DNA from: Bacteroidales bacterium
Lineage (GTDB): Bacteria; Bacteroidota; Bacteroidia; Bacteroidales; WCHB1-69
Direction: 5' to 3'
Length of the DNA stretch: 12,654 bases
NCBI GenBank assembly: GCA_028684405.1
Contig: JAQUGA010000057.1
Location: 1 to 12,654 of the forward strand
Shown here: positions 7,413 through 12,654 of the stretch, piece by piece
Layout of the letters: every line of letters starts with the position of its first letter
How positions within the stretch are numbered: position 1 is the first letter of the stretch
The notes under the pieces: model-generated
Told to the model about the DNA's origin: nothing
Database searches by the model: none
Seen by the model: only the letters and a program-made list of their open reading frames with translations
Program-made: the position numbers and the translations under genes

Positions 7413-8756
7413 CTAAAAATTATACGATACCATAAATAAGAAACGATAATTGCCAACATTGCTAATTTCGGCATTGGGATAAGCATCAGATTTTTCTTGA
7501 ATAAGACCCAAACTATTTCTTAAATTACCGTATTTAGCCGCCGTGTACTCTGTTTCAAACCCAAATTGAAGCGTGCTTATTTTATATTTTTCGATTTTTA
7601 AACCATCTGTTGGAAGAGATTTGTAAAAATTTACACTGTATCTTATGCGAGGCGACACTCGATAAATTTGATCGATATCATATCCTCTTGAAAAATAGGA
7701 CGCTTTATTGTTCCAATCTTGAATATTATTTGCAGAACCCAAATTTTTAGCCCATCCCGCAAAAAAACCAGTACTCCAGTTTGAATTAAGTTTATAATCG
7801 ATATCTGCCCATGCGCTTGCCGTTAGAATGGATGTGTAATCCCAGTCGCCACCTGTCGGCATAAGGTCGCCATAATGGCGAATGGCATAGCCACCAATCG
7901 TTAGTTGGTCGTACATATTTTCGCCATACAGTCCTTTTAATTTAAATTCTAAACTTTTAGTTTGCAAACGCAAATATGCTGTTAGAGCAGATGATTCCAG
8001 AGTTTTATTTGTAATTAGATTACTGTCGGTATGCAGTCGGGGCTGAATAGATTTATTTTCGGCAACGATGCCCATCCACAATGTAGCAGAAGAATCCAAA
8101 ATCATTGATTTATAATGAATACCCAAGGTTATTTCGGGTCTTCCGCTATTGGCTTGATATGCATAAGAAACTCCAGAAGGTCCTGTGCTTGAAAAATCTC
8201 TTTGGCTAATGGCGGCTAAGCGGAATGAAAACCCTTTAACATTGTAACTATATTGAACCAAGGGCGAACGATCGAATCCACAAAAGGGAATTCCCGTTCC
8301 AAAGGAAACCGTATTTGGATAAGACTCTTCGGTAAACAATGGATGCCAATATTGTCCCATCAAAAATTCAGATCTTTCCCAACCTAATCTGACAAAGGAA
8401 TGTCTGAGTCGAAATGTATTAATATTTGCATCTGAACTTCCGAAAAATTCTCCTTCAATTTGTCCAGTAATATTTGCTCCCAAGGCTTTGCCTCCATTTA
8501 TTCTGACCCCAGCTCGCGAAGCAATAGTGCTTAAATTAAATGTCGGGGTCGCATTTATATCATTCCCTTGAGCGTCTTTTTTTATATTTTCTGGATATAA
8601 AATCAAGTTTCCTTCCCGAAGTTGAACTACCTTACGAGTGTCATAAATAGCATCGGTTCTGACAAAACCATAAAATTCGAATAGATTTTGAGCAAATATT
8701 TTTGACATTCCCAAAAAAAGGAAAATAAATATTAAAATGCTTTTGTAGTTTTTCAT
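7413..8756 (-). CDS. Porin-like outer-membrane beta-barrel protein (DcaP-like)
   Basis: This 447-residue protein has a signal peptide (MKNYKSILIFIFLFLGMSKI, then FA, cut before Q23). The mature protein begins EFYGFVRTDAIYDTR, which resembles the first strand of DcaP-type porins. Alternating strands recur throughout (VRINGGKALGANITGQIEGEF, HSFVRLGWERSEFLMGQYW, FETEYTAAKYG) and the protein ends FLFMVSYNF with a terminal Phe, the usual barrel-assembly signal. The GQYWHPLF segment after a strand is also common to this group. Such proteins are passive channels for small solutes in the outer membrane; the solute here is unknown. The gene is a single transcription unit with a -7 element 27 nt upstream and a palindrome further upstream that may bind a regulator. 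The DcaP assignment is from recognition of the N-terminal pattern; a generic porin is the fallback. Confidence 0.8.
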   Translation of the reverse strand: MKNYKSILIFIFLFLGMSKIFAQNLFEFYGFVRTDAIYDTRKVVQLREGNLILYPENIKKDAQGNDINATPTFNLSTIASRAGVRINGGKALGANITGQIEGEFFGSSDANINTFRLRHSFVRLGWERSEFLMGQYWHPLFTEESYPNTVSFGTGIPFCGFDRSPLVQYSYNVKGFSFRLAAISQRDFSSTGPSGVSYAYQANSGRPEITLGIHYKSMILDSSATLWMGIVAENKSIQPRLHTDSNLITNKTLESSALTAYLRLQTKSLEFKLKGLYGENMYDQLTIGGYAIRHYGDLMPTGGDWDYTSILTASAWADIDYKLNSNWSTGFFAGWAKNLGSANNIQDWNNKASYFSRGYDIDQIYRVSPRIRYSVNFYKSLPTDGLKIEKYKISTLQFGFETEYTAAKYGNLRNSLGLIQEKSDAYPNAEISNVGNYRFLFMVSYNF

Positions 8757-8783
8757 CTAAAAAATTTAAGTTTAATTTAGCAA

Positions 8784-8791
8784 CAAATATA
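8784..8791 (-). promoter_or_regulatory. Bacteroidota -7 promoter element for the porin-like gene
   Basis: The minus strand reads TATATTTG, an exact TAnnTTTG match 27 nt before the ATG at 8756. A TTTG at 8810-8807 lies 15 nt further upstream and may be the -33 element, though the spacing is on the short side. Confidence 0.55.
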
Positions 8792-8821
8792 AAAAGAATT
8801 CTTTGGCAAATAACATATTTT

Positions 8822-8848
8822 ATGCTGCTACACTTGTAGAAATAGCAT
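8822..8848. promoter_or_regulatory. Interrupted palindrome upstream of the porin promoter, candidate operator
   Basis: A 12-bp dyad CTACA-CT-TGTAG (8828-8839) is nested inside a second pair of arms, ATGCT (8822-8826) and AGCAT (8844-8848). It begins 36 nt upstream of the porin -7 element, where an activator or repressor could bind. It is also some 40 nt past the ferredoxin terminator. No factor can be named, and a chance dyad in AT-rich DNA is possible. Confidence 0.35.
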
Positions 8849-8891
8849 TTTATGATTTAAAAAAAATCAATATTTAGAAAGGCCACGAAAT

Positions 8892-8924
8892 AAAAAAAGC
8901 TTCATGATTTATGAAGCTTTTTTA
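8892..8924 (-). terminator. Intrinsic terminator of the ferredoxin gene
   Basis: A perfect 13-bp stem (8893-8905 with 8911-8923) and a 5-nt loop (8906-8910) starts 17 nt after the ferredoxin stop codon. The core is AAGCTTCAT/ATGAAGCTT and the lower stem is an A-tract paired with a T-tract, so the transcript ends in a run of U. Because the sequence is symmetric it could also stop transcription on the plus strand, but no plus-strand gene ends here. Confidence 0.85.
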
Positions 8925-8940
8925 TTAAGATTTCGCTTTG

Positions 8941-9111
8941 TTATTCTGGAACAATAGCTTCTACAGGACAAACATCTGCACACGCACCACAGTCAGTACA
9001 TACGTCTGGATCAATTTTATAAACATCACCTTCAGATATTGCCTCAACTGGACATTCGTCAATGCAAGTTCCACAAGCAGTACATTCATCAGCTAAAATT
9101 TTGTAAGCCAT
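8941..9111 (-). CDS. 2[4Fe-4S] ferredoxin (56 residues)
   Basis: This small bacterial-type ferredoxin runs from the ATG at 9111 to the TAA at 8941. Two CxxCxxCxxxCP motifs are present: C10, C13, C16, C20-P21 and C38, C41, C44, C48-P49, enough for two [4Fe-4S] clusters. The two halves are internally similar (ECTACGTCIDECPVEAI against VCTDCGACADVCPVEAI), as expected from the ancient duplication in clostridial-type ferredoxins. It is a soluble low-potential electron carrier. In anaerobes of this phylum the usual partners are pyruvate:ferredoxin oxidoreductase, hydrogenases or Rnf-type complexes, none of which is in the window. Length, acidic composition and lack of a signal peptide all fit. It forms a single-gene unit with its own -7 element and a strong terminator, suggesting high, independent expression. 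Confidence 0.97.
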   Translation of the reverse strand: MAYKILADECTACGTCIDECPVEAISEGDVYKIDPDVCTDCGACADVCPVEAIVPE

Positions 9112-9143
9112 GATAATTGAGTTTTTATTGGTTAATAATACTG

Positions 9144-9151
9144 CAAAGATA
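9144..9151 (-). promoter_or_regulatory. Bacteroidota -7 promoter element for the ferredoxin gene
   Basis: The minus strand reads TATCTTTG, an exact TAnnTTTG match 32 nt before the ATG at 9111. A TTTG at 9171-9168, 16 nt upstream, is a plausible -33 element. Confidence 0.55.
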
Positions 9152-9251
9152 TAAAAAAAGAATTTGACAAATTACTTTTAGTCCATATTTTAGAAAGAGT
9201 TTAAATACAAAGCTATTTAAATATATTTAATGGCTAAGAACAGGTATTTTT

Positions 9252-9356
9252 ATGACTTTTCGGGAGATTATTGACTTAATTATTGAGGACTTGGTTTTAG
9301 GAAATGAACAAATTTCAAAAAAATGTTGTTTCTTTGTGCCAAATATTTACCTTTAA
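9252..9356 (+). other. Short open frame of 34 codons upstream of the Imm33-like gene; coding status uncertain
   Basis: ATG at 9252 to TAA at 9354-9356, ending 11 nt before the Imm33-like start. The predicted peptide begins MTFREIIDLIIEDLVLGNEQ and ends KKCCFFVPNIYL. The first 24 residues have the spacing of an amphipathic helix, while the tail looks unstructured. The putative -7 element of the downstream gene lies inside its last codons, which argues against it being an important gene. It could be a leader peptide, a remnant of a degraded gene or chance. Confidence 0.2.
9326..9355 (+). promoter_or_regulatory. Probable promoter of the Imm33-like gene
   Basis: TTG (9326-9328), 19 nt of spacer, then TACCTTTA (9348-9355), which matches TAnnTTTG at all but the last base. 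It ends 12 nt before the ATG at 9368, giving a very short leader. This is the one unit in the window whose -33/-7 spacing matches the published Bacteroidota arrangement well. Confidence 0.45.
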
Positions 9357-9367
9357 TCTAAATAGAG

Positions 9368-9697
9368 ATGCACGAAGATAATATCATCATCCAAATAGAG
9401 AACATTCCTCAACACATCACACCCATGGGTTTTTGCGTGGCTTCCAATCGAATAACAATGGAAGGAGCGAAGGTTGGATATATGTATCGCGAAGAGGGTG
9501 ATCGGGAAGCCGACAGCGGTTGGCGGTTTTTGGCTGGAGATGAAACGGAAGAGTATGCGGAAGATCCTGCCAACGGAAAAATCTTTGACGTAAACATCAT
9601 TGCCCATCACGACCCTGCGATTATTCCATTTTTAAACAGTCCTTTTCATAGTGAATTTGAGAGAGTGGAAGGGAAAGACACATTTCAAGAGTTATAA
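9368..9697 (+). CDS. DUF2185 / Imm33-type immunity-like protein
   Basis: This 109-residue cytoplasmic protein has no signal peptide or membrane segment. It shows the features I associate with the DUF2185 family (also listed as immunity protein Imm33): GFCVASNRIT (21-30), VGYMYRE (36-42), DSGWRFLAGDE (49-59), EEYAEDPANGKIFDV (61-75), the HHDPAIIPFL segment (80-89) and a closing FHSEFER (93-99). Family members occur next to polymorphic toxins, but many are stand-alone, and a general role is not established. No toxin, secretion gene or second immunity gene is within the window, so an immunity role here is unproven. The gene faces secG and shares the terminator at 9732-9780 with it. It sits alone on the plus strand between minus-strand units, as a later insertion might. 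Confidence 0.85.
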   Translation: MHEDNIIIQIENIPQHITPMGFCVASNRITMEGAKVGYMYREEGDREADSGWRFLAGDETEEYAEDPANGKIFDVNIIAHHDPAIIPFLNSPFHSEFERVEGKDTFQEL

Positions 9698-9731
9698 ATA
9701 GTGTTTTAATTTAAACCTATTTTTCTAAATG

Positions 9732-9780
9732 ACAAGAGATAAAAAAAGAGACGAAAACCGTCTCTTTTTTTATCTCTTGT
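9732..9780. terminator. Bidirectional intrinsic terminator between the Imm33-like gene and secG
   Basis: A perfect 22-bp stem (9732-9753 with 9759-9780) encloses a 5-nt loop (9754-9758). The inner GC-containing part, AGAGACG paired with CGTCTCT, is followed by a seven-T run on either strand. It lies 34 nt after the Imm33-like stop and 23 nt after the secG stop, so it can end both convergent transcripts. The outer stem (ACAAGAGAT/ATCTCTTGT) extends beyond the A/T tracts, which is longer than a minimal terminator needs. Confidence 0.9.
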
Positions 9781-9803
9781 TTGTGCTATTGCCAAATCGG
9801 CCA

Positions 9804-10118
9804 TTATTCAGCAGGAACTTGTTCTGCGGGAGCTTGCTGAGCAGGAACTTCAGTTTGTTCTTGATTTAATTGAGGTTGATCAAATTCAACTTGTGTTTTT
9901 GGCACTGAAAAAGCAGCTAAAAAACTAATTACAACAAGAGCAATTGCTAGTGTCCATGTTGCTTTTTCCAATAAATCAGCCGTTTTGCGAGCACCCATGT
10001 ATTGGTTGGACGCAGAGAAGTTAGACGTTAAACCTCCTCCTTTAGGATTTTGAACTAATACGATCAAAATCAACAATATACAGGCTATAATAGCCAACAC
10101 CATTAAAAATACAAACAT
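9804..10118 (-). CDS. secG: Preprotein translocase subunit SecG
   Basis: This 104-residue inner-membrane protein has two transmembrane helices (about 2-22 and 53-72). Between them is the loop with the family motif VQNPKGGGL (22-30), followed by a polar stretch with MGARKTADLLEKATW. SecG joins SecY and SecE in the protein-export channel and assists the SecA-driven cycle. After helix 2 there is a soluble tail rich in Gln, Pro and Glu that ends in three copies of a five-residue unit, VPAQQ-APAEQ-VPAE (91-104). Such Q/P/E tails are frequent in Bacteroidota SecG but variable in length. The gene is last in the sigma-54 activator/lptE/TPR operon, 8 nt after the TPR gene, and is followed by a strong terminator. 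Confidence 0.95.
   Translation of the reverse strand: MFVFLMVLAIIACILLILIVLVQNPKGGGLTSNFSASNQYMGARKTADLLEKATWTLAIALVVISFLAAFSVPKTQVEFDQPQLNQEQTEVPAQQAPAEQVPAE
9809..9850. repeat. Short direct repeat in the secG 3' end
   Basis: The 11-mer AGCAGGAACTT occurs at 9810-9820 and 9840-9850, 30 bp apart, encoding the pentapeptide repeats of the SecG tail. Slippage in this tract would change tail length without frameshift if it occurs in multiples of 15 bp. Confidence 0.6.
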
Positions 10119-10126
10119 AGTTTCTT

Positions 10127-10948
10127 TTATTTAGATTTGTTATTCAGTTTATTAATTTCTTCAATTTGGTTTGCAAAGTAAATGTTTTTTTCTGGATTTT
10201 TCAAACTCAATGCTTTATAAATTTTTAATGCCTTATCATAATGTCCTTGTTTAACATAAATCTTAGCCAATGTTTCACTTGATAAATCTTCTGGATCTAC
10301 AATGCTTTTTTCAGCCATCTTTCGGGTTTTATCACTCACAGAATCATCTTTGCTCAATACTATTCGGGGAGGATTTTGAGTAAAAGCTTGGGCTAATTTA
10401 TCAATTTTATTTTTTTCTTTATTTTTTTTATTTTCAATTTTCTCGGAAAGTTCTGTTGTGGTCTCTTCGGAGGCTTCATTTTTGGCTGAATCGCCTTCTG
10501 TTTCAGTCGTTGTAGCTTCCACTTCTTCTTTTTCTTGAGCAATCTCTTTCAAACGAGCTTCAAAAATAGCCCTCAGCTCTTCTTGAGATTTTTCTTTTTC
10601 AACTTTCTCTTCATATTTTGGAATTGGGTTTTCTTGTGATTGGTTTAAAATTGGTTCTTTTTCTATTTCTACGTTTGAATCTGCTTGAAAGTTCTGTTTC
10701 GAAAAATCCAGAAGCAATTCAGGGTAGAGTAGTTCAAAAACAGACGTAGCTTTAGCGATAAAAACAGACGTTTCGGATTGTGTTTTTTCAAATATTGCAG
10801 TCTCTTTTCTCTTGGACGCCAAAAGTTTTAAAATCTGTCCTGTATGAAAATAGGGATATATTTTTGCAACCGCCTCAAAATCCTGAAAATGTTCAGGTTT
10901 AATTAATTCTGGATATTCTGCGTAATGTAAAAAATCTTGTTTTGTCAT
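10127..10948 (-). CDS. TPR-containing protein of the lptE-secG operon, function unknown
   Basis: This 273-residue protein has no signal peptide or membrane helix, so it is presumably cytoplasmic. It has three regions. Residues 1-85 are helical and begin MTKQDFLHYAEYPELI, with a YPYFHTGQILKLLASKR segment. Residues 90-185 are a highly charged, low-complexity linker rich in Glu, Lys and Thr, with possible coiled coil near 118-145. Residues 186-270 start with IDKLAQAFTQNPPRI and contain one clear TPR-like hairpin, SSETLAKIYVKQGHYDKALKIYKALSLKNP (223-252). The same three-part design and the same place before secG recur in many Bacteroidota genomes, to my knowledge without an assigned function. Conserved placement between lptE and secG suggests a link to envelope biogenesis or translocation, but this is inference. 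Gaps of 18 nt to lptE and 8 nt to secG support co-transcription. Confidence 0.9.
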   Translation of the reverse strand: MTKQDFLHYAEYPELIKPEHFQDFEAVAKIYPYFHTGQILKLLASKRKETAIFEKTQSETSVFIAKATSVFELLYPELLLDFSKQNFQADSNVEIEKEPILNQSQENPIPKYEEKVEKEKSQEELRAIFEARLKEIAQEKEEVEATTTETEGDSAKNEASEETTTELSEKIENKKNKEKNKIDKLAQAFTQNPPRIVLSKDDSVSDKTRKMAEKSIVDPEDLSSETLAKIYVKQGHYDKALKIYKALSLKNPEKNIYFANQIEEINKLNNKSK

Positions 10949-10966
10949 AATATTAAAATCTAATTT

Positions 10967-11503
10967 TTACCAATTCACAACAGCTTTGTTGAAAATATCC
11001 TCAACAAGAACTTCATTAATTTGTTTAACCAACTCTTGCTCTACTTCCGATAAGTTTCGCGAACTATCATAATCAACATATCTACTAAATCGTTGTTCAA
11101 AACTATCTTTTTCCGAAAACTTATTCGTAAAACGAACATTCACCGTAATTGATAAACGATTTAAGGCAGCCGTTTCGTTGCCCTGAATGGCCATGGGTGA
11201 TGTTGTATAACCAACAATTTCTCCCTCTATTTCATAATCTCCACTTGATGTTATGACCGTTAAACTGGTTTGACTTTGAAATTTGTCTTGCAAAGCATCT
11301 GTAAACTCCTGACTTAAAGTGGGATTTACCATAGGTGCAAGATTGGGAAAAGTTGCAATGGAAATGGTTTTTGCTTGGGGATGAATGGATGCTCCGGTAA
11401 AAGAGTACATTTTACAGGAAGAAAACCCAAAAATCATCAAAATAACCATAAAAATTTGAATATATGGTCTCTTAAATTCACCTTTGAAGACATCGTTTTT
11501 CAT
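10967..11503 (-). CDS. lptE: LPS-assembly lipoprotein LptE
   Basis: This 178-residue lipoprotein matches the LptE family (formerly RlpB). The signal peptide has a basic N-region (KGEFKRPY), a hydrophobic core (IQIFMVILMIF) and the lipobox FSSC, with Cys30 as the lipidation site. The mature domain includes IHPQAKTISIATFPN, the PTLSQEFTDALQDKF helix, a beta segment ending YEIEGEIVGYTTSP, and NRLSITVNVRFTNK, which is the alternating strand/helix order of this fold. LptE plugs the LptD barrel and helps place lipopolysaccharide in the outer leaflet of the outer membrane. lptD is not in the window. An internal Met19 start would leave a signal peptide too short, so I keep Met1. It lies 11 nt after the sigma-54 activator gene and 18 nt before the TPR gene. 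Sequence identity in this family is low, so the call rests on both pattern and context. Confidence 0.9.
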   Translation of the reverse strand: MKNDVFKGEFKRPYIQIFMVILMIFGFSSCKMYSFTGASIHPQAKTISIATFPNLAPMVNPTLSQEFTDALQDKFQSQTSLTVITSSGDYEIEGEIVGYTTSPMAIQGNETAALNRLSITVNVRFTNKFSEKDSFEQRFSRYVDYDSSRNLSEVEQELVKQINEVLVEDIFNKAVVNW

Positions 11504-11514
11504 ACAAAAAAATA

Positions 11515-12654
11515 TTATTCTAGTTCATAATCTTTAATTTTTCGATACAATGTTCGTTCTGAAAAACCGAGTTCCTGAGCCGCTAATTTTCGGCGTCCAT
11601 TATATTTTTCGAGGGCTTTTTTAATCAATTCTTTTTCCACTTTTTGAATGGAGAGAGATTCGTCAATAGCAATGGTATCTTCCACTTCGTGCTCTTGGTA
11701 TTCATACTCTTCCACAGGCAAAGTTTCGATATTTGGCTTTGAACTAAAGTGTTTAATTTTATCTGGAAAATCGAGCGTTTCACTATCAGAAATACGACTA
11801 ATTATGTTTGCTTTTTTAACAAATTCGGGGGAAATTTGACCACTTTTAATAATTTCTCCAATCAATCCTTTCATTTCCTGCACATCCCTTTTTAAGTCAT
11901 GCAAGAAATTATAAATAAGATCGCGTTCAAAGTTTTCCGATTTAGTTTTGTTTTGTCCCTTATAAAGCACTGGCAAATCGCTATGTTGAGCATCCGTTGG
12001 AAGATATTTCAAAAGGGTGGTCGCATCTATTTCTCGAACTTGTTCGATAATGGACACCTGTTCTGCAACATTTTTGAGTTGACGAACATTGCCAGGCCAG
12101 CGATAGTTTGTCAGAATTTCGGAAGCAGAATCGCTAAGTTGAATAACGGGAATCCGAAATTTTTCAGAAAAATCAACACAAAACTTTCTAAAAAGCAGCA
12201 AAATGTCCTCTTTTCGCTCACGCAAAGAAGGCACTCTTATAGGAACTGTATTGAGTCGATAAAATAAATCTTCTCTGAATTTTCCATGTCGGATGGCTTC
12301 TGGGATTTCCACATTTGAGGCGGCAACCACTCTGACATCTGTTTTTTGAATTTTCGAAGAACCCACTCTAATAAACTCACCGGATTCTAATATTCGAAGC
12401 AATCTAGCTTGGGTTGAAAGAGGCATTTCGGCAACCTCATCTAAAAATATGGTGCCTCCATTAACAACTTCAAAATACCCTTTTCTGGCTTCGTGCGCAC
12501 CCGTAAAAGCACCTTTCTCGTGTCCAAATAATTCAGAATCTATGGTTCCTTCTGGGATAGCACCACAGTTTACAGCAATATATGGGCCGTGCTTGCGAGC
12601 ACTGTTTTGATGAATTATTTTGGGGAAACTTTCTTTACCAACTCCACTTTCTCC
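11515..12654 (-). CDS. Sigma-54-dependent transcriptional activator (enhancer-binding protein), partial, 5' end beyond window
   Basis: The open frame runs from the right edge to the TAA at 11515-11517, giving 379 visible residues. The visible part begins exactly at Walker A, GESGVGKE (1-8). It continues with the intact sigma-54-contacting GAFTGA loop (48-53), Walker B GGTIFLDE (66-73), the FREDLFYRLN segment (126-135) and sensor 2 WPGNVRQLKN (186-195). A linker of about 125 residues (212-336) follows, then a Fis-type helix-turn-helix (337-377: VEKELIKKALEK...GRRKLAAQELGFSERTLYRKI). The ATG at 12426 is internal to the ATPase domain and is not the start. Any N-terminal sensory domain is outside the window. 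The protein uses ATP hydrolysis to open sigma-54 promoters; its targets are unknown. It is first in the visible operon with lptE, the TPR gene and secG, an arrangement conserved in Bacteroidota. Confidence 0.97.
   Translation of the reverse strand, partial: GESGVGKESFPKIIHQNSARKHGPYIAVNCGAIPEGTIDSELFGHEKGAFTGAHEARKGYFEVVNGGTIFLDEVAEMPLSTQARLLRILESGEFIRVGSSKIQKTDVRVVAASNVEIPEAIRHGKFREDLFYRLNTVPIRVPSLRERKEDILLLFRKFCVDFSEKFRIPVIQLSDSASEILTNYRWPGNVRQLKNVAEQVSIIEQVREIDATTLLKYLPTDAQHSDLPVLYKGQNKTKSENFERDLIYNFLHDLKRDVQEMKGLIGEIIKSGQISPEFVKKANIISRISDSETLDFPDKIKHFSSKPNIETLPVEEYEYQEHEVEDTIAIDESLSIQKVEKELIKKALEKYNGRRKLAAQELGFSERTLYRKIKDYELE

Noticed and set aside
9217..9230. 14-bp palindrome TTAAATATATTTAA between the ferredoxin and Imm33-like genes
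   Set aside because: Made only of A and T in an AT-rich gap, not positioned at a promoter element; chance is the simplest explanation.
9353..9610. 85-codon frame antisense to the Imm33-like gene
   Set aside because: The sense frame carries clear family motifs while the antisense product has none, and no promoter or terminator suits it.
9900..9915. TGGCAC-N5-AAGCA, resembling a sigma-54 -24/-12 promoter
   Set aside because: It mismatches the TTGCA half, lies inside secG on the strand opposite to the gene, and has no gene properly placed downstream.
12424..12426. ATG at 12426 as the start of the sigma-54 activator
   Set aside because: The frame stays open to the right edge and encodes Walker A, GAFTGA and Walker B upstream of this Met, so it is internal.

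Overview
The window looks like a chromosomal segment of a low-GC member of the Bacteroidota, probably Bacteroidales or a near relative. Three things point there. The gene cluster sigma-54 activator / LptE / TPR protein / SecG is typical of the phylum. Start codons have A-rich leaders with no clear Shine-Dalgarno sequence. Exact or near-exact copies of the Bacteroidota -7 promoter element (TAnnTTTG) lie 12-32 nt ahead of seven transcription units. Cell-envelope genes (lipoproteins, outer-membrane barrels) are also typical. I found no tRNA, rRNA, CRISPR array, insertion sequence or phage gene. The longest stretch without an annotated gene is 267 bases.

Layout, left to right. (1) 3-1115, minus: a 23S rRNA uracil-C5 methyltransferase (RlmD/RumA type), cut off by the left edge before its catalytic cysteine. 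(2) 1383-3709, plus: a secreted subtilisin-like protease followed 8 nt later by a small outer-membrane barrel protein; this pair is the only plus-strand operon. (3) 6501-3722, minus: ruvB, then an oligopeptide-type ABC protein with two fused ATPase domains. (4) 7323-6628, minus: a FISUMP-domain lipoprotein. (5) 8756-7413, minus: a porin-like outer-membrane protein. (6) 9111-8941, minus: a 56-residue 2[4Fe-4S] ferredoxin ending in a strong hairpin terminator. (7) 9368-9697, plus: a DUF2185/Imm33-type protein. It is separated from the convergent secG by a 22-bp perfect-stem terminator that could serve both strands. (8) 12654-9804, minus: sigma-54 activator (cut off by the right edge at its Walker A motif), lptE, a TPR protein and secG. 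The gaps are 8-18 nt, so this is probably one operon.

Functionally the window mixes housekeeping (rRNA methylation, Holliday junction migration, a redox carrier) with envelope biogenesis and transport (LptE, SecG, ABC ATPase, porin, lipoprotein, exported protease). The sigma-54/lptE/TPR/secG operon is the most coherent unit. It joins LPS delivery and protein export under the same transcript as an enhancer-binding regulator, with an uncharacterised TPR protein between them.

I did not find an obviously new defence or mobile system. The items most worth following up are the TPR protein in the lptE-secG operon, the Imm33-like gene with no visible toxin, the protease/barrel pair, and a palindrome upstream of the porin promoter.
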